Shown here one piece after another: positions 47,684-60,645 of a stretch of 64,000 bases of DNA; the first letter of the stretch is position 1; every line of letters begins with the position of its first letter. This DNA comes from Theobroma cacao. Taxonomy: Eukaryota; Streptophyta; Magnoliopsida; Malvales; Malvaceae. The stretch is taken from the NCBI RefSeq assembly GCF_000208745.1, contig NC_030855.1, positions 787,531-851,530 on the forward strand, given 5' to 3'. The notes beneath the pieces were generated by a model. That model did not search any database, was not told the origin of the DNA, and saw nothing but the letters and a program-made list of their open reading frames with translations. The position numbers and the translations under genes were made by a program.

Positions 47684-50600
47684 ATGGATATCAAACCCTT
47701 TCTTCATGAACACCACTTGCTCTATGATGACTATGATGGATCAGAGGCACTTTGTAATATATGCAATCAGAAAATTCGTGGTATGGCTTATTGTTGTGAA
47801 AGATGCAAATTCTCATTGCATGATTCTTGTGCTCATCAACAGCTACCTCCTCAGATAAGCGATCCTTGCCATCTCCAACACAACCTTACTCTCGAAAGGT
47901 CAAATTACATAGATTACATATGTGCTAAATGTTTCAATCTTTCTCGAGGCCATAGATATCATTGCAAAGAGTGTGATTTTAGCCTTGGGTATCAATGTGC
48001 TTTTTCAACTAATGATGAGAAAAATAAACTCAATGATGAGACATCTAAAAAAATTGGTGATTTTATCGTCTTTAATTATAGGAGAGTGAGAAAGTATGAG
48101 TATATATGTAGTTGGTGTGAGAACCATTTGTCCGGAATGTCTTATGCTTGTCTTGGCAGTGGTGCTTATTTCTGGTTCCATGATTCCTGCCTAATCAACA
48201 TGCCTAGCATAATCTTCAAACACCCATTTCATCCATCACACCCTCTTTCATTATGCAACAGTCACTTTGATTATCGGTTGTGCAATGCTTGCAACTTACC
48301 AGTATGGGAGTTTATAAAAGCCTATCGTTGTAGAAAATGTGAATTCTACCTTCATGTTCATTGTGCTAAACTACGACCCAGTCTTAAGGTTGAGTTACAT
48401 GAGCATGATCTTACTTTTTTTCGAATAAAAGTTAATATCGCTTCCCACCGATGCAGGATATGCGGTTTTGATTTTGATGCTTCAGGGGATGAAAGTGCTT
48501 TTTATCGTTGTGTCCATTGTAATTTCAATTACCATTTCGAATGTCTTACAATACCACATTCTACTTCACACAAGTATCATAGGCATGATCTCATGCTTAT
48601 GGATTCATTTATAGAAGATGTTTCTGAAGAATATAATTGTGATATATGTGAAGAAGAAAGAAAACCCAAACATAGTGTTTTTTGTTGCAAGAAATGCAAA
48701 TTTGTTGCTCACATCGAATGTGCACTCAATAAGGTAAGGGGACATTTACTCTCTCTCTCTAGAGAAATTTAATAAATATTTTTTTATTAGATAAACTATT
48801 AATTATTTGATCATAGGTCACATGTAATGTGCCCCTTAGAAAAATTTTGATGCTAATGTTTTCACTTCCTCAGGTTGTAGATACGAAACTTGATCAAAGT
48901 TTGACCTTTAGTTTGTTGGATAACAAAGCTTCAACATCGAAGGTAATGGAATTGGGTCTTCTATATTGATATTATTGTGATGTTTTCACTTGCCAATAAT
49001 GTTTTTTTTTTTAAGTTTACATCACTTGAGGTCTTCTATGATTCTTTGGATTTATATATTATAAAGATTTTGTAGTAATAAACACTATTTATGTTTTTGA
49101 ATAAAATTCAATAAAAAAAATAAAAAATGTAAATAATATAGGTAAGAAACCTCTACTTATATAACAGTATTCAAAATTAATTTGGAGATGGCTTTAGTAA
49201 AAATATTGAATGCTGAATAAAATAAAAACACATACTAGCATCATGTTAATTTCTGAATATATATATTTGATTATTTAATTATTGCTTCCATAGTTTAGTT
49301 TTATCTTAAATTTTCATTTCATTTACTTTTTAAACACAATTAACAAGTAAATTTTACTATTAATTTTGACCTATTTGTAATTTTTTGGTTTTCATTCACC
49401 ATTTTGAATTTGTTTCAAAACCATCTGTATATTAACATGTCAATAAAATATAAATGAAATTTGTCACGTAAATTCCACATATTATGTGAATTATGTGAAT
49501 GTAGTCACATGGACATAACTGTAGTGCTTAGATGGCAAATCCGTTTCATATTTAATAGTGTATTGATGGATAGATGAATTTAAAATAAATTTAAAAAAAC
49601 GTAGATGGAAAAAATCGAGTTTGTTTAGTCATAAATGAAAATAAAATATTATGACAATGCTACAAACTAAGAATGCACTTTACTTAAAAAATGGATGAAG
49701 ATTAATAACTTTCTTCACTCAACCTGGTTGTGCAGGTGCAAATTGAACATTTTGATCATCAACATCCCTTAAGCTATAATGAGACAATTGAACAGAATGA
49801 AAGTCTTCTTTGCAATGCTTGCCGTCAAGAAATTTTTTATCAACACTATGCTTGTGAAGATTGTAAATACTACTTACATGAAACGTGCACTACATTGCCG
49901 TATGAAGTGTCACACCCTCTTCATTGCCAGCATCTTCTCAAGCTCTTCACGGATATAGTTGAATTTACATGTCATGGATGTAGGGAACATTCTGGTGGGT
50001 TTGCTTACATGTGCCTTCCTTGTGATTTCCAACTTGATGTGAAATGTGCTACTACTCCAATCCCACCTCAAAATGAGAGGCAAAAGCTGAAAGAGATGGA
50101 GAAAGTTTCCAAGTTGTGCCCTTTCAATCAAAATCATAAGCTAGACTTCTTCAACCGTAGACTCAATTTCAAAGATTTGGCTTTGGAATGCGATGCTTGC
50201 AAGCTACCAATCTTGGGTCCAGGTTATACTTGTCGTGATTGTTTCAATATCAAAATTCATGAATCTTGTCTTGCACTTATGCGGGAGATGCAACACACAT
50301 TTCATCTGTTACACCCGCTTCATCCACAAATCGGCGATTGGGAAAATTGTTCTGCTTGTAGATTTAAAATCATTGAGAGTATTGGTTATAGTTGTCGGCA
50401 GTGTGATTTCCACCTTCATCTTCATTGTGCTAATTCCTTGAAGCTAGCTTTAAAAATTAAGTCTCACATGCATAATCTTTATTATTTTGGACCAGATTAT
50501 GAGAAATCTTACCAATTATGTAACAAATGCAAAAGTTACATTGGTAAGGAACCTTTCTATTATTGCGTGGAGTGCAATATGAATTTGCACTTAAAATGTG

Positions 50601-52143
50601 TTCCCATACCATGTTCAATTAAATCCAAATGTCACATGCATTGGTTGACTCTTAAAAATCATTTTGTGGAAGATGATTCTGGAGAATACTATTGTGACAT
50701 TTGCGAAGAAGAAAGAAATTCAAAAAATCATTGCTATTATTGTGAAGAGTGTGCTGGACAATTTGTTGCTCACATCGAGTGTGTGTTTCTTAAAGTAAGT
50801 TTATCACTATCTTTTTTTCTGTAGATTTTTTTTATGCCACATTATTGATTTTTTAAAGGAAAATAAGAATCTAAATTGCACATCACATGATCATATCCAT
50901 CACCTCTTTGATTTATTAGACTTTATTAATGGTTAAAGTATCTCATAGGTCCATATACCATAGAATTTTTGTTAATTTAAGTCTTTTACCTAAACTGGTT
51001 AATTGAGTCTCTATATTTTGAGATTTTATATAATTGAGTCATTTTGCTTAACTGCATCTAAATTAACCATTAGTGGTGTTGGAGTGGCACGAACATGTTA
51101 GATAAAAAAAAAACAAATTGGCCACGTGGCATTTTTTTCTTTTTTCTTTATTCTTCTCTCATGTGGCATTAGTGGTGTTGGAGTGGCATTTCGATTATCC
51201 TAGATCTAAAATCATAAACTTGTAAAAAAGAAACTTGTTTCTTTTCACTGCTGTGTCCTTGACTTGATGTTAATTGTCAATGGTTGTGTTTTTCATGTTG
51301 TAGGATTTTGAATTTACAAATGGAAATTTTCATGAAATTTCCAACTTGAAAGATGTTGATTCACCTATTGAGAGTTCCTTTATGGATAAGTTGCTTTCCC
51401 AACCCCATGCTGAAGTTTACTTGAACCAAAACAGAATGGTAGTTAAGTTCTATATAAGTTCATTTTAAAGATTTCATCTTTTATGCGAATATGAATTTTA
51501 TTTTATGAATAGTTGAATGGAAGAAAAGTTTCACGATTTTGTGGATGCTATTGTTGTTGCAGAAGTATTGGGTGGACAAGAAGTTAAACAAATACTGCTT
51601 CATGTTGTTTGCAAGAAACCTTACAATCACTTGGTCAGAAGACCACCGTTACTGGCATTGGTCATACCAAAGAGAAACAAACAGGTTAGCGTTGATTTAT
51701 TATCCATTCAGAATCCTTACTTCATAGTTCTAGCTCGAGAGCTTTCCTTATCCATAAACTTTTGATTTTACAGTGATGTGTTGATTAATGTTGTCGAACT
51801 TCTAGATGTGTGTTGGCTAGAAATGCATGTGAAATTCAATGTAAAAAAGCTCTCACCAAAAACATTGTATGGACTTGTGTTCGTGCTTATGTTGACAAAA
51901 GAAGCATATGGATGGGAACATCTAGTGAACTTCGGATTCACTCTTCCAAATGGGTACAAAGTTGAACACAAGGAATCTTTGAAGTCCAAGCCGAGAGGAG
52001 AATGGATAGAAATCATTGTTGGAGAATTTACAACTTCATCTGAAATTGTCGGAGAATTAGATATTTACTGTCACGAATATGATGTATTATTTTGGAAGAG
52101 AGGACTTATTGTTAAAGGAGTTGCTATTCTACCAAAGAATTAA
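47684..52143 (+). CDS. DC1-PP2 fusion protein B: twelve DC1 zinc modules plus a phloem protein 2 lectin domain
   Basis: Six exons: 47684-48733, 48874-48942, 49736-50794, 51304-51438, 51563-51684 and 51774-52143, predicting 934 residues. Exon lengths equal those of gene A except for one codon fewer in exon 1 (QISDPCH against QISAHPCH). The start is the ATG in GAGATGGATATC, the same site as in A. The same twelve DC1 modules are present, again with LG in module two, followed by the PP2 motifs KYWVDKKLNKYCFMLFAR, VCWLEM, GEWIEIIVGEF and WKRGLIVKGVAILPK. All reading frames are open and all splice sites are GT-AG, so the fusion survived duplication in coding form. Differences from A are scattered substitutions with no indels in exons 2-6, as expected for a gene under constraint. 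Cellular location cannot be read; no targeting signal is evident. Confidence 0.85.
50820..51180 (+). repeat. Inverted repeat, left arm, in intron 3 of gene B
   Basis: It matches 29785-30140 and the reverse complement of 52330-52950 (AAAGGAAAATAAGAATCT, GGTTAAAGTATCTCATAGG). It is shorter than in gene A because part of the arm is deleted after a duplicated ATTAGTGGTGTTGGAGTGGCA. Confidence 0.8.
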
Positions 52144-52329
52144 GTAATAAATTAGTATTTTTTCACAATAAATCTAAAAGTATCATAGCTATTTTATTTG
52201 TTCATAATCCTACAGATTCCAAAATGACATGAACTTGAAAGGAACAAACTCATCCAATTATCACCTCAACAACTAATTTTCTAGTCCTCATTATACTATG
52301 TAAGTTCCATGCTAAATGCAATGAACAAG

Positions 52330-52950
52330 CCCATTGATTTTTTTGATATGTTTTATTAGATTTTTAGACCACCAGTGACTAGTGGCTGGCTATCAAAATC
52401 TGAGTTTGGGGATCAGAATCTGCGATAGAAGGATTGGATAGAGAGCGAGAGAAAGAAGGAAAGAAGGAAAAATGAAAAAAGAAAAAATAAATGTCCTTTA
52501 AATAGAAGGCTTAAAATGACTAGTTTTGGACAAATGAGAAAAAAAATAGAAAAGCCATGTGATTAATTTCTTTTTTAGTCTAACACATCAACGTTAGGAT
52601 TTTTTGGCATGTTAACGCAACATTAGCACCAATAACGGCTAATTTGAGTGGAGTTAGATAAAAAGACTTAATGGTACAAAATTTGAGTGTACAGAGACTA
52701 AATTAACCAATTTTGAATAGATTGACTAAATTGACGAAAAAAATCTTTAATATAGGGATTTATGAGGTACTTTGACAAAAAATCTTTAATATAGGGATCT
52801 ATGAGGTACTTTGACTATTAATAAATTTCAATCAACCAAAGAGATGATGGATATGATCATGTAATGTGTATGTGTAATTTAAATTCTTATTTTTCCTTTT
52901 AAAAAATTCAATAATGTGGTATAAAAGAATTCTACAATGAGAAAAAATAA
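52330..52950 (-). repeat. Inverted repeat, right arm, downstream of gene B
   Basis: It is the counterpart of 31497-32065. An internal tandem duplication (AAAAATCTTTAATATAGGGA, then TATGAGGTACTTTGAC, near 52737-52816) is unique to this copy. Confidence 0.8.
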
Positions 52951-53670
52951 TTGTTAGCGTCTCAGCATTTTCTGAAACCTTTTCAGCACTTCGAAGCCTT
53001 GTCCATTAATTAATCAACTTGTTTCAGGCATGTTCTCATAGTAACACAAGTCTTTACGTTGTGTAGACCTTTTATTTCTTTTTGACCTCTTGCAATCTTG
53101 AGCAAGGCTGGTTGTGTATATAGTGGAGCATAGTTGTTTATCCCCACATAGTTGTGTATATAGGGAGATGTATGTCTAAGCTATAGGGATGGTTTTTGTT
53201 CACTTGCTTTTTCGTATATTGATTTTGCTTAAGGTATAAAGGTATAGAATTTTTAAAAAAAGATACAAAATTACAGTATTAGCATCTTGATAGCCATATT
53301 TGGAATAAAAAAGTAGCAATTAAAAGAAGCATTTTATCTTTAATGATGAGTAAGCTTTCTTTGGCCTTTTTCTTTTTTATATTCTTTCAATAATTTCCTT
53401 CTTTAAATAGAGAAAAAAAAAACAATGTTGACAAGGCATGAAGCACATGCCATTTTCTTGTTTTTGGTAAAAGGGCTTGAGGGAATCTTTATTTAGGTTT
53501 TGTATTTAAACAGCCTCTCTCATCAAAAGGCTAGTAGTTGATCATCTCTCTCTCTTCATCTACCTAAATTTCATTTTTTTTGTTTGTTTGAGAAAACAAG
53601 GTAGAGACTGTTCTGCTATTAGGATATTCTATACTTGTTTTGGACAGAAATTTAGTACCTCTTCTAATCT
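52951..53670. other. Intergenic, matches unit 1 at about 32066-32780
   Basis: No gene is seen. It holds the diverged partner of the 32230-32012 minus-strand frame. The phrase CATAGTTGT(G/T)TA is repeated near 53130-53160. Confidence 0.5.
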
Positions 53671-53675
53671 TCAAC

Positions 53676-56600
53676 TGAAATACCCCATACTTTGATATGA
53701 TGATCAATAAAGTTGGCCGGATGTCAAAATCAGTCATGAAGAAGGATCATATGGTTGATCCAAGTAGGGGAAACGATGTCAAGCCTAACTCTATAAAATA
53801 CTTGTCATGACATACATGTGGTGGATAGCATGGTTGCATATTAGGAGAGTCCCAAAAAATCGATAAAAGTCGATATTGTACCTATAGGCACAACAAAGTT
53901 GATTTAAGCCTCGAACTAGATCAAATAGAGAATTTAAGATGAAATTAAGAATATTAAAGTTCCAGAATGGTTTAATATGGTGATTTGGAGTTCGAATGTC
54001 AATTTGGAGTCAAACCGAAATTTTCACTATCTAGGGGCAAAATGGTCATTTGCCACCTGGGGACAAAATGAGAATTTTTAGAAAAGATTTTTTGGCCCCA
54101 TATGACTTATTGAAGTATGATTTGAGGTTAAGAAGTGAAAAAAATTTATTCTTGGTATTTTTTGGAGCATAGGGGTAAAATGGTAATTTTACCACCCTAA
54201 GGGCAAAATAGTAATTTTCCACTACCAGGACATTTGTCCAGCACATGGTCTTCCCTTATCCTCATTTTGACCAGTGACTAATCATGTGGTGGAGATAAAA
54301 AGGTTTAAAATTTTTAAAGTTTTAAAAATGGACCAATGGAAACATGCCACGTGTCAAGCAAGAATACTTTATTATTTTTCTTAAAAATCAGCCCATATTT
54401 ATCCCATTTTCTCTTCATGTGGCCGGCCACAGTAAGAACAAGAGAGGAAAGGAAAAAAAACACAAAACCTAGGTGGAAAAATTGAAGAAAAAGTGTGGGA
54501 TTTCAAAGGATCAAGCAATAAAAGGTAAAATTTCTTGATTTTGACTTGTGATCTACCTTTCCCATGCATTTCTCCTTATTTTTCATGGTTAAATTTCATG
54601 TTTTCATGGTGAATTTATGGCTGCCCAAATGGGTACGGAGAGAGAATGAAGTTAGATTGATTTGATTTTAAGTTATGTTAGTGTTTTTAGTTAGTTTAGC
54701 ATATTTAGAAACAAAACAACAAGAAAAGAATTCATTTTCCCCCATCACCATCATTGGCTGAATTTTTTAGGGAGGATATTGTGGCTGAAATTGATGATAT
54801 TTGGGTGATATTTGATGTTTGGTGAGGCTATAAATTAAATGAGAAATTTTGGTATGAAAATCTGAATTTTTACCTAATGTATAGACATGTGTGATTATTG
54901 ATCCGGGACTGATAAATTGAATCTCATTCACAGTCACTGAGGTAATTTAGGTATAATTGGAGCGTAGAAAGTGAGAAGAATTGATTTGGAGTTAAATTGG
55001 AGATTTTAGCCGATTAGGTCGAGTATAGTGTGACTTAGGTCGAATATCACATTTAAGTGATTAATCAGACATTTTGCATCCCATCTCATGCGTTCATTTA
55101 GATTAGAGAGCCTAAAATAGTTTATGATAAATTGACACAATTTATTGAAATTCATGCCACGTATGATGTATAGGTGGTGAGCCCTCTAACAAGGGTAAAG
55201 AAATAGTGCCCGAAGACCGAGAATAGGAATATATCGAACTCCTAGTATTGTGAGTAACCTTATCATCATTTTTATTATCTAAAGTATGTTTTTAATCGGT
55301 TTTGGTGAAATTTTATGAAAATGAGTTTAAATGGTAAATCTTGAGTTTTACAAACAAAATGTGTCTACACAAAAAGATTTTATAAATTGTTTTAAAATTG
55401 AATGATGATTTTGAAAAAAAGAGTAATTGGAGGCCACTTGTTATGAATTAAATTTATGATTTAAATCTAATGGCTTATGACAGTATTTGCATGAATGATT
55501 GAATTGGTATTTGTGTTGAAATATATGAAATGTGTTTTTAACCTTGAAAGGCTGTGAATTATAATAATTGCCATGTCATGCTAGAATAAATTTTATTGAT
55601 TTGTGGATTATATATTAATTAATCACTGCAGTAGGGGGTCTTTGTGGATCAGCCTTTTAGAAAGACACGGTAAATCCCATTATATTCTTACTTCGAACGG
55701 AGAGGCGCGTAGGGTATCTCCTGGGGTAAAGCTTAGAGTTCACTTCAAGCCGAACCACCACTTGAAGGGGAACTCAGCCAACGCCAAGGAACGGCTGTGT
55801 TTTTTCAAACTAAAAATATGTTTTACGTGTATATGAAATTTTTAACAGCCTTGGCGGCTCGAGTGTACGCCTCTGATCAAGGTGTTATCGAGTATATTTG
55901 ATGGCATGAGCCAAGTGCTTATGAAAGTCATAAGCCCTAATGAGAAATTAAATAAAATACAACCGTTTGCATGGATTTGGATGAATTTTCAAATTGCGAA
56001 ATACTTAAAATGATGGGATATTTTAATTGTCTCTTTTTACTCGATTTTAGCTGATTTAAATGATGTTTGTTTACTCACTAGGAATGTATAATCTCACCAC
56101 CCTCATTTCCACTCATTTCCACCCATTTCAGGCTCAGAGTAGGCTGTAGATAGTTGATTCCATTGAGGGCTTCTATTGGATTAGCGTCCTCCACACAGTA
56201 GGTTCACAGTTTCTTTAATTCTAGTTATTATGGGCTCACTTAATATTGTAAATTTAATAGTTTATTGTGCTACAATATGATGAATTTATTTTATTTTTAC
56301 GTTACAAAAAGTATTTACGCATAACTCCAAAATTTCTGTTTATAAGAAAATAAAATATTTTATTGAATATTTTGTTTTATCTTCTTATTATATTCAAATA
56401 ATTATAATTTCATTTTAAATAAAGGTTTTAGATGCCTAAACTTATTTTTAATTGTGAATTATGTGATTGGTACTTGTTTACTACATTTTTAACTAGTTTT
56501 GAAATTTTCAGTGGAAAAATGAACAAAATGCCCCTATGAGACAAAAATTTTTATTTTATCAGTTTTAAGTTGCAAAATAACTCAAAATCCTTTAGAGCAT

Positions 56601-56745
56601 AAAATTTGGCAACGGTTACTCACCGGGGGAAATGAGAAACTGATATTAAGCATTGCGGGGTTTCGGTTGGCATTCTGGGAGATGAGTACCCATCGGGGCA
56701 TCGCGGCGGTTGTCACAGGCTCAAGGGTAGTTCCGGGTCGTGACA
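53676..56745 (+). mobile_element. Solo LTR of a Ty3/gypsy (Tekay/Del-like) retrotransposon, 3070 bp
   Basis: It starts TGAAATACCCCATAC and ends CCGGGTCGTGACA, with a 5-bp target duplication TCAAC (53671-53675 and 56746-56750). The empty site is at about 32776 in unit 1, so the insertion followed the duplication. The body has GGGGCAAAATGGTCATTT-like phrases and a GAACGGAGAGGCGCGTAGGG region, both common in LTRs of this lineage. No gag or pol is left. Small frames at 54046-54246, 55603-55836 and 56582-56854 are translations of LTR sequence. The lineage is my inference from the end sequence. Confidence 0.87.
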
Positions 56746-56750
56746 TCAAC

Positions 56751-58451
56751 CATCTTGGTGCTGCAAAAAGGGGGTTGTAGCTAGAAATTAACAGCAAAAA
56801 AGATGCAAACAAGGCTGTTGATGTGAATGATATAGCTTGGTTTGGGTTATACAAGGCACAACAATCTTTTGAATGTCAAATACACTTTCCTATATTTAAG
56901 CTTATTCTTCATAATGTGTAGGACTGCAGGGCATTTTATTCAATTATATTTTGGTTAGATTGTAGGGAAAAGAAAGCTAGAGAAAAAGACAACAGAGAGA
57001 AACATTTTTTGACAATGATTCAAAATTTAATTTCATTAATAAGTTAAAGAATTATAGCAAATTGTCAAAAAGGTCAAAAAAAAATTTTTCTGCTTCTTTT
57101 AATCTCTCTTGGCTAGAAGAAATGTGCATTCTTGAACTAGTGATTTGCAAATAAGTGGCTGCTTTTCTTGTATACTTTTGAGTTGAATGACCATGTACTT
57201 ATCCATTTTGTATATTTCAACAAATTTATGTTAATATTCAAGTTTCTAATATTTGAATGAGTTTATATTTGATGCATTAACTATGTATATAAGATACACT
57301 GTCAGTGTATCAAATATGAATCCTATTTAAATAGATTAAGAGTACATAGTTAAAAATTGCAGAGGGCTTAATTTGAGATAGTAGTTTTTTGTATGAAAGA
57401 AGAAAAAGAAGATTTTGCTGCTTTTTTTTATTTGTTTTTGTTAATTTTATTGTGTCAGCTTGATTTTATGTCAATAGCCTTATCAATTCATCTTGGTTAG
57501 TAATCAACTGCTTTAATAACGATGCTTCCCAACAAAAAGTTTAAAAGGGAAAATAGGAGATTCCAAACTTAAAACCTTGATGTCCTTGATGCTTTTCTTA
57601 TTTCTCTGTCTTTTTCTATTTATTGTTTTAGTTACAAAATTGTAGAAGTAGCATCTTGATTGCCACATTTTTAATTAAAGAAGTACCAATTTAAGAAATA
57701 TTTTATCTTTAATGATAAGTGAGTTTTCTTTGACCCTTTTCTTTTTCTTGAAAGATTGAGAATAGTCTTCCATGAAAAAAGAGTATATCTTAATTAAATT
57801 ATTGAAGTCAAGAAACTAAGATTAGCTTCCATATTTTCACAATTATTTCCTTATTTTAAAAAAGTAAAAAATAATGTTATTTTTTATCACTCACTTGATT
57901 AATTAATATGAAATTGTCGTTGTATTAGTAAAATGAATTTAACATTAATTAATCACAATATACGCATGATGTGTTTTCATCGTGCAAGTAATTGTTGTAT
58001 AACTAAAGCAAAAGGAAAGTAATTGCTATATAACATTAGTTTACTTAGAGGGCAATATTTAATTAAAAAAAAATAATTCCAAACTTAAAACCTTTATCCT
58101 CTTAAAAACCAATGAATAGAGTAAAGTTAATTCTCCGTAAAGTGATTTGATTTCAAAATGCCAAAGGCCCTTGATGCATTTCTTTTTTTTCTTTAAACAA
58201 AACACTCCCCTTGCTAAAACTAAAGTGAGAATCAATTAAGTATGGTACAATTTATAGATACATTTATGTCACTAGAAATACTTTGTTTCAGAGTTAATTT
58301 TTTTAGAAATAATAAAGATGAATTATATATTAAAAAAGAGAAGGACAAGAGTATCTCTTTACAACTTGACAAAAAGGACCCGCGGCTACATCAAAAAACA
58401 ACCAATGGGGCTTGAAAACTTGGGTAGATTAGTACTTACCATAAGTCCAGC
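56751..58451. other. Intergenic, matches unit 1 at about 32780-34370
   Basis: No gene or open frame is supported. It aligns with unit 1 over its length with small indels. Confidence 0.5.
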
Positions 58452-58638
58452 CAGAGGCGGAGGGAAGGGGGGCTAAGAAGGCCCCGCCCCCAAAATTTCA
58501 AAAATTTATATTTTTTTGTTTTATTTTAAAAATTGATAATTTTATCTTTATTTTTTAAAAATTTTATAATTTTATCCTTTCAAATATTAAAATTTTTATT
58601 TTCTCATTCTCAAATTTAAAATATTGACTACGCTACTG
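58452..58638. mobile_element. Small hAT-like MITE, 187 bp, unit 2 only
   Basis: The ends CAGAGGCGGAG and CTACGCTACTG form imperfect terminal inverted repeats. The flanks AGTCCAGC and AATCCAGT look like a degenerate 8-bp target duplication. The body has a G-run facing a C-run (GGGGGGCT, GCCCCGCCCCC) and an AT-rich remainder. Unit 1 lacks it near 34380. Confidence 0.7.
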
Positions 58639-60645
58639 AATCCAGTCAAATAGTATTAAAAAGAAAACATTACAAAAGATAAAAAAACCCACCCTATACA
58701 TAGTAAAATGACCTGTACATAATCGTTTCCTAAAAGGAGGATCTAAAACGGTGTTCAGCCATTATCCTACAGAAAAAGAGCAGGTAAAAAAAAAACATCA
58801 ATGGTTCTCATGAAGGTAGCAGTGAGCACTGTGATGCACAGCAAAAGTAAATAAAGTAAGGGGACAGAACACCTCACACTAGGTTAATATTTCTTTCCAG
58901 GGTTGGCATGGAGTCATTGATCCAAAGCAAATTTGTTGATCTTGAGACACCTTCTTTGGCCAGCGTGTTAGCTTTTATATTAGCAGATCGAGAACATCTT
59001 CCAATCTTGCCAAGTGTATTAAATGTTTGAATTATCAGAGTCCTCATTCTTCATGTCTTCCTTAATATCAATCACTTTTACATAGAATTTAATTTTAATT
59101 TTACATTTGGATTGTTGTGCTAGGGTATGGCCGTAAAGGGGTCAACTTGGATTTACAGCATAAAACTCAACTAAATTCCAACAAAGATTAGTTCCCAACC
59201 CATACAGTATATTTGTATAAGTTACTTGACTAATTTACATTGAAGAAGTAAATTTGCATATCAACCACATCATAAGCTAATCAATCACTGGAAATATGAA
59301 ATTACCACTAGTGCTTGCTAAATTTTATAAACAAATCATCTTAATAAGCAATAACTATATGTGCGAGGGCTAATTGTTTGAGTTAACATTCCATGAAATT
59401 TACCCCAAAATTTATGTTAATATTCTAGCTTGTGATTAAGTCAAATATTCAAGTTTCCAACATTTGAATAGATTAGGAGTACTTCATAAATGAAGGGGTT
59501 TAATTTGAGGTAATAGCTTCAAGTATGGAAGAAGAAAAACAAGATTATGGTGCTTATTTTTTTATCTTTTTTTTTTATTTTCTTGTCTTGTGTTGATTTT
59601 ATGTCAACACTCTTATTCGCTATTTGGTAATTTTGGACGTGTGTATTTCTGCAGTAATGTTTATGAAATGGTATGGATAGCATTGATAGCTGTGGATCAC
59701 GAGACATATATACACTTTAGATAACTATTTATTTGAGACGTGCTGAGAGGTGATTTAATTATTTCTGTTAGCTGAGTTGTTTTTTCGGAGGTTCAGCCGA
59801 CTTCTTAAAGAGTCCAACTGGAGCTATTTATCCCCAAAATGGAGCTTAATTTGGGCATGTGGCATGTGACATGCGACATTGCCACATCTTCTCAAGAAAA
59901 GGGCACAGGCAAAACCAGAGGAAATGCGATAAGTAAAGGCCAAATAAATAAAAAGGCTAATCATAATTTAACCAAAAAAAAAAAGAGAAACAGAAAGAAA
60001 GATGGTGCACATCTTGTCATCATCCATCGATTAGACATCCCATCCCTCACCAACCCAACGTCCTTGGACAACTTCTTCCACATATGTTGTCCAATAAAAA
60101 TCTCTCAAGTGTCTCGCATTGCTTGAAATGAAAAAAAAGACTGCCACGTGCTACCTTCTTGGCAATTGCTACCAGCGTTCTCCTCCTTCCGCTTGGTGTC
60201 GCCTGTACAGCCACAACCACCACCACCACCACCATTTGCAATTCTCCTGATTCAGAATTCTTATCACATTACTACTGTTGGAAAAGTGTTTGACAAGCAA
60301 CCTTCAGCTGGTAAGTTAGCTTCACTTTCACCTTTATTATGAAAAATTTTATACGCATCGCTTTTGGATTACAAAGCATCCTGGTCAAATTGTTTCCGTA
60401 GTGAGGTAGAAGTTGTCATTCAAGAAAAATTACGAGGACGACTTATAAAGCATTTTAATTCTCATGGTTTTTGTTTTTTAAAAGAATAATTTTGGGTTCA
60501 ACTGTAAGAAATTATCTTCCACTTGTTCATTCTTAAAAAACAGGGTCGGAAGAGAAGCAGCTTCAACCTCTTCCACTTGTTCGGTCAATCAATAATTAAC
60601 TGCTGTTTTCGTTAATCAATTTACATTTGAGTAACAACAAAAACA
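58639..60645. other. Intergenic and upstream region of the CNL gene
   Basis: It matches unit 1 at about 34390-36163. It holds the third copy of the repeat module of about 105 bp (59127-59215). The unit 2 copy has an extra stretch near 58920-59050 (CTTTGGCCAGCGTGTTAGC) that unit 1 lost. The last 250 bases before the ATG have no clear TATA box. Confidence 0.5.
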
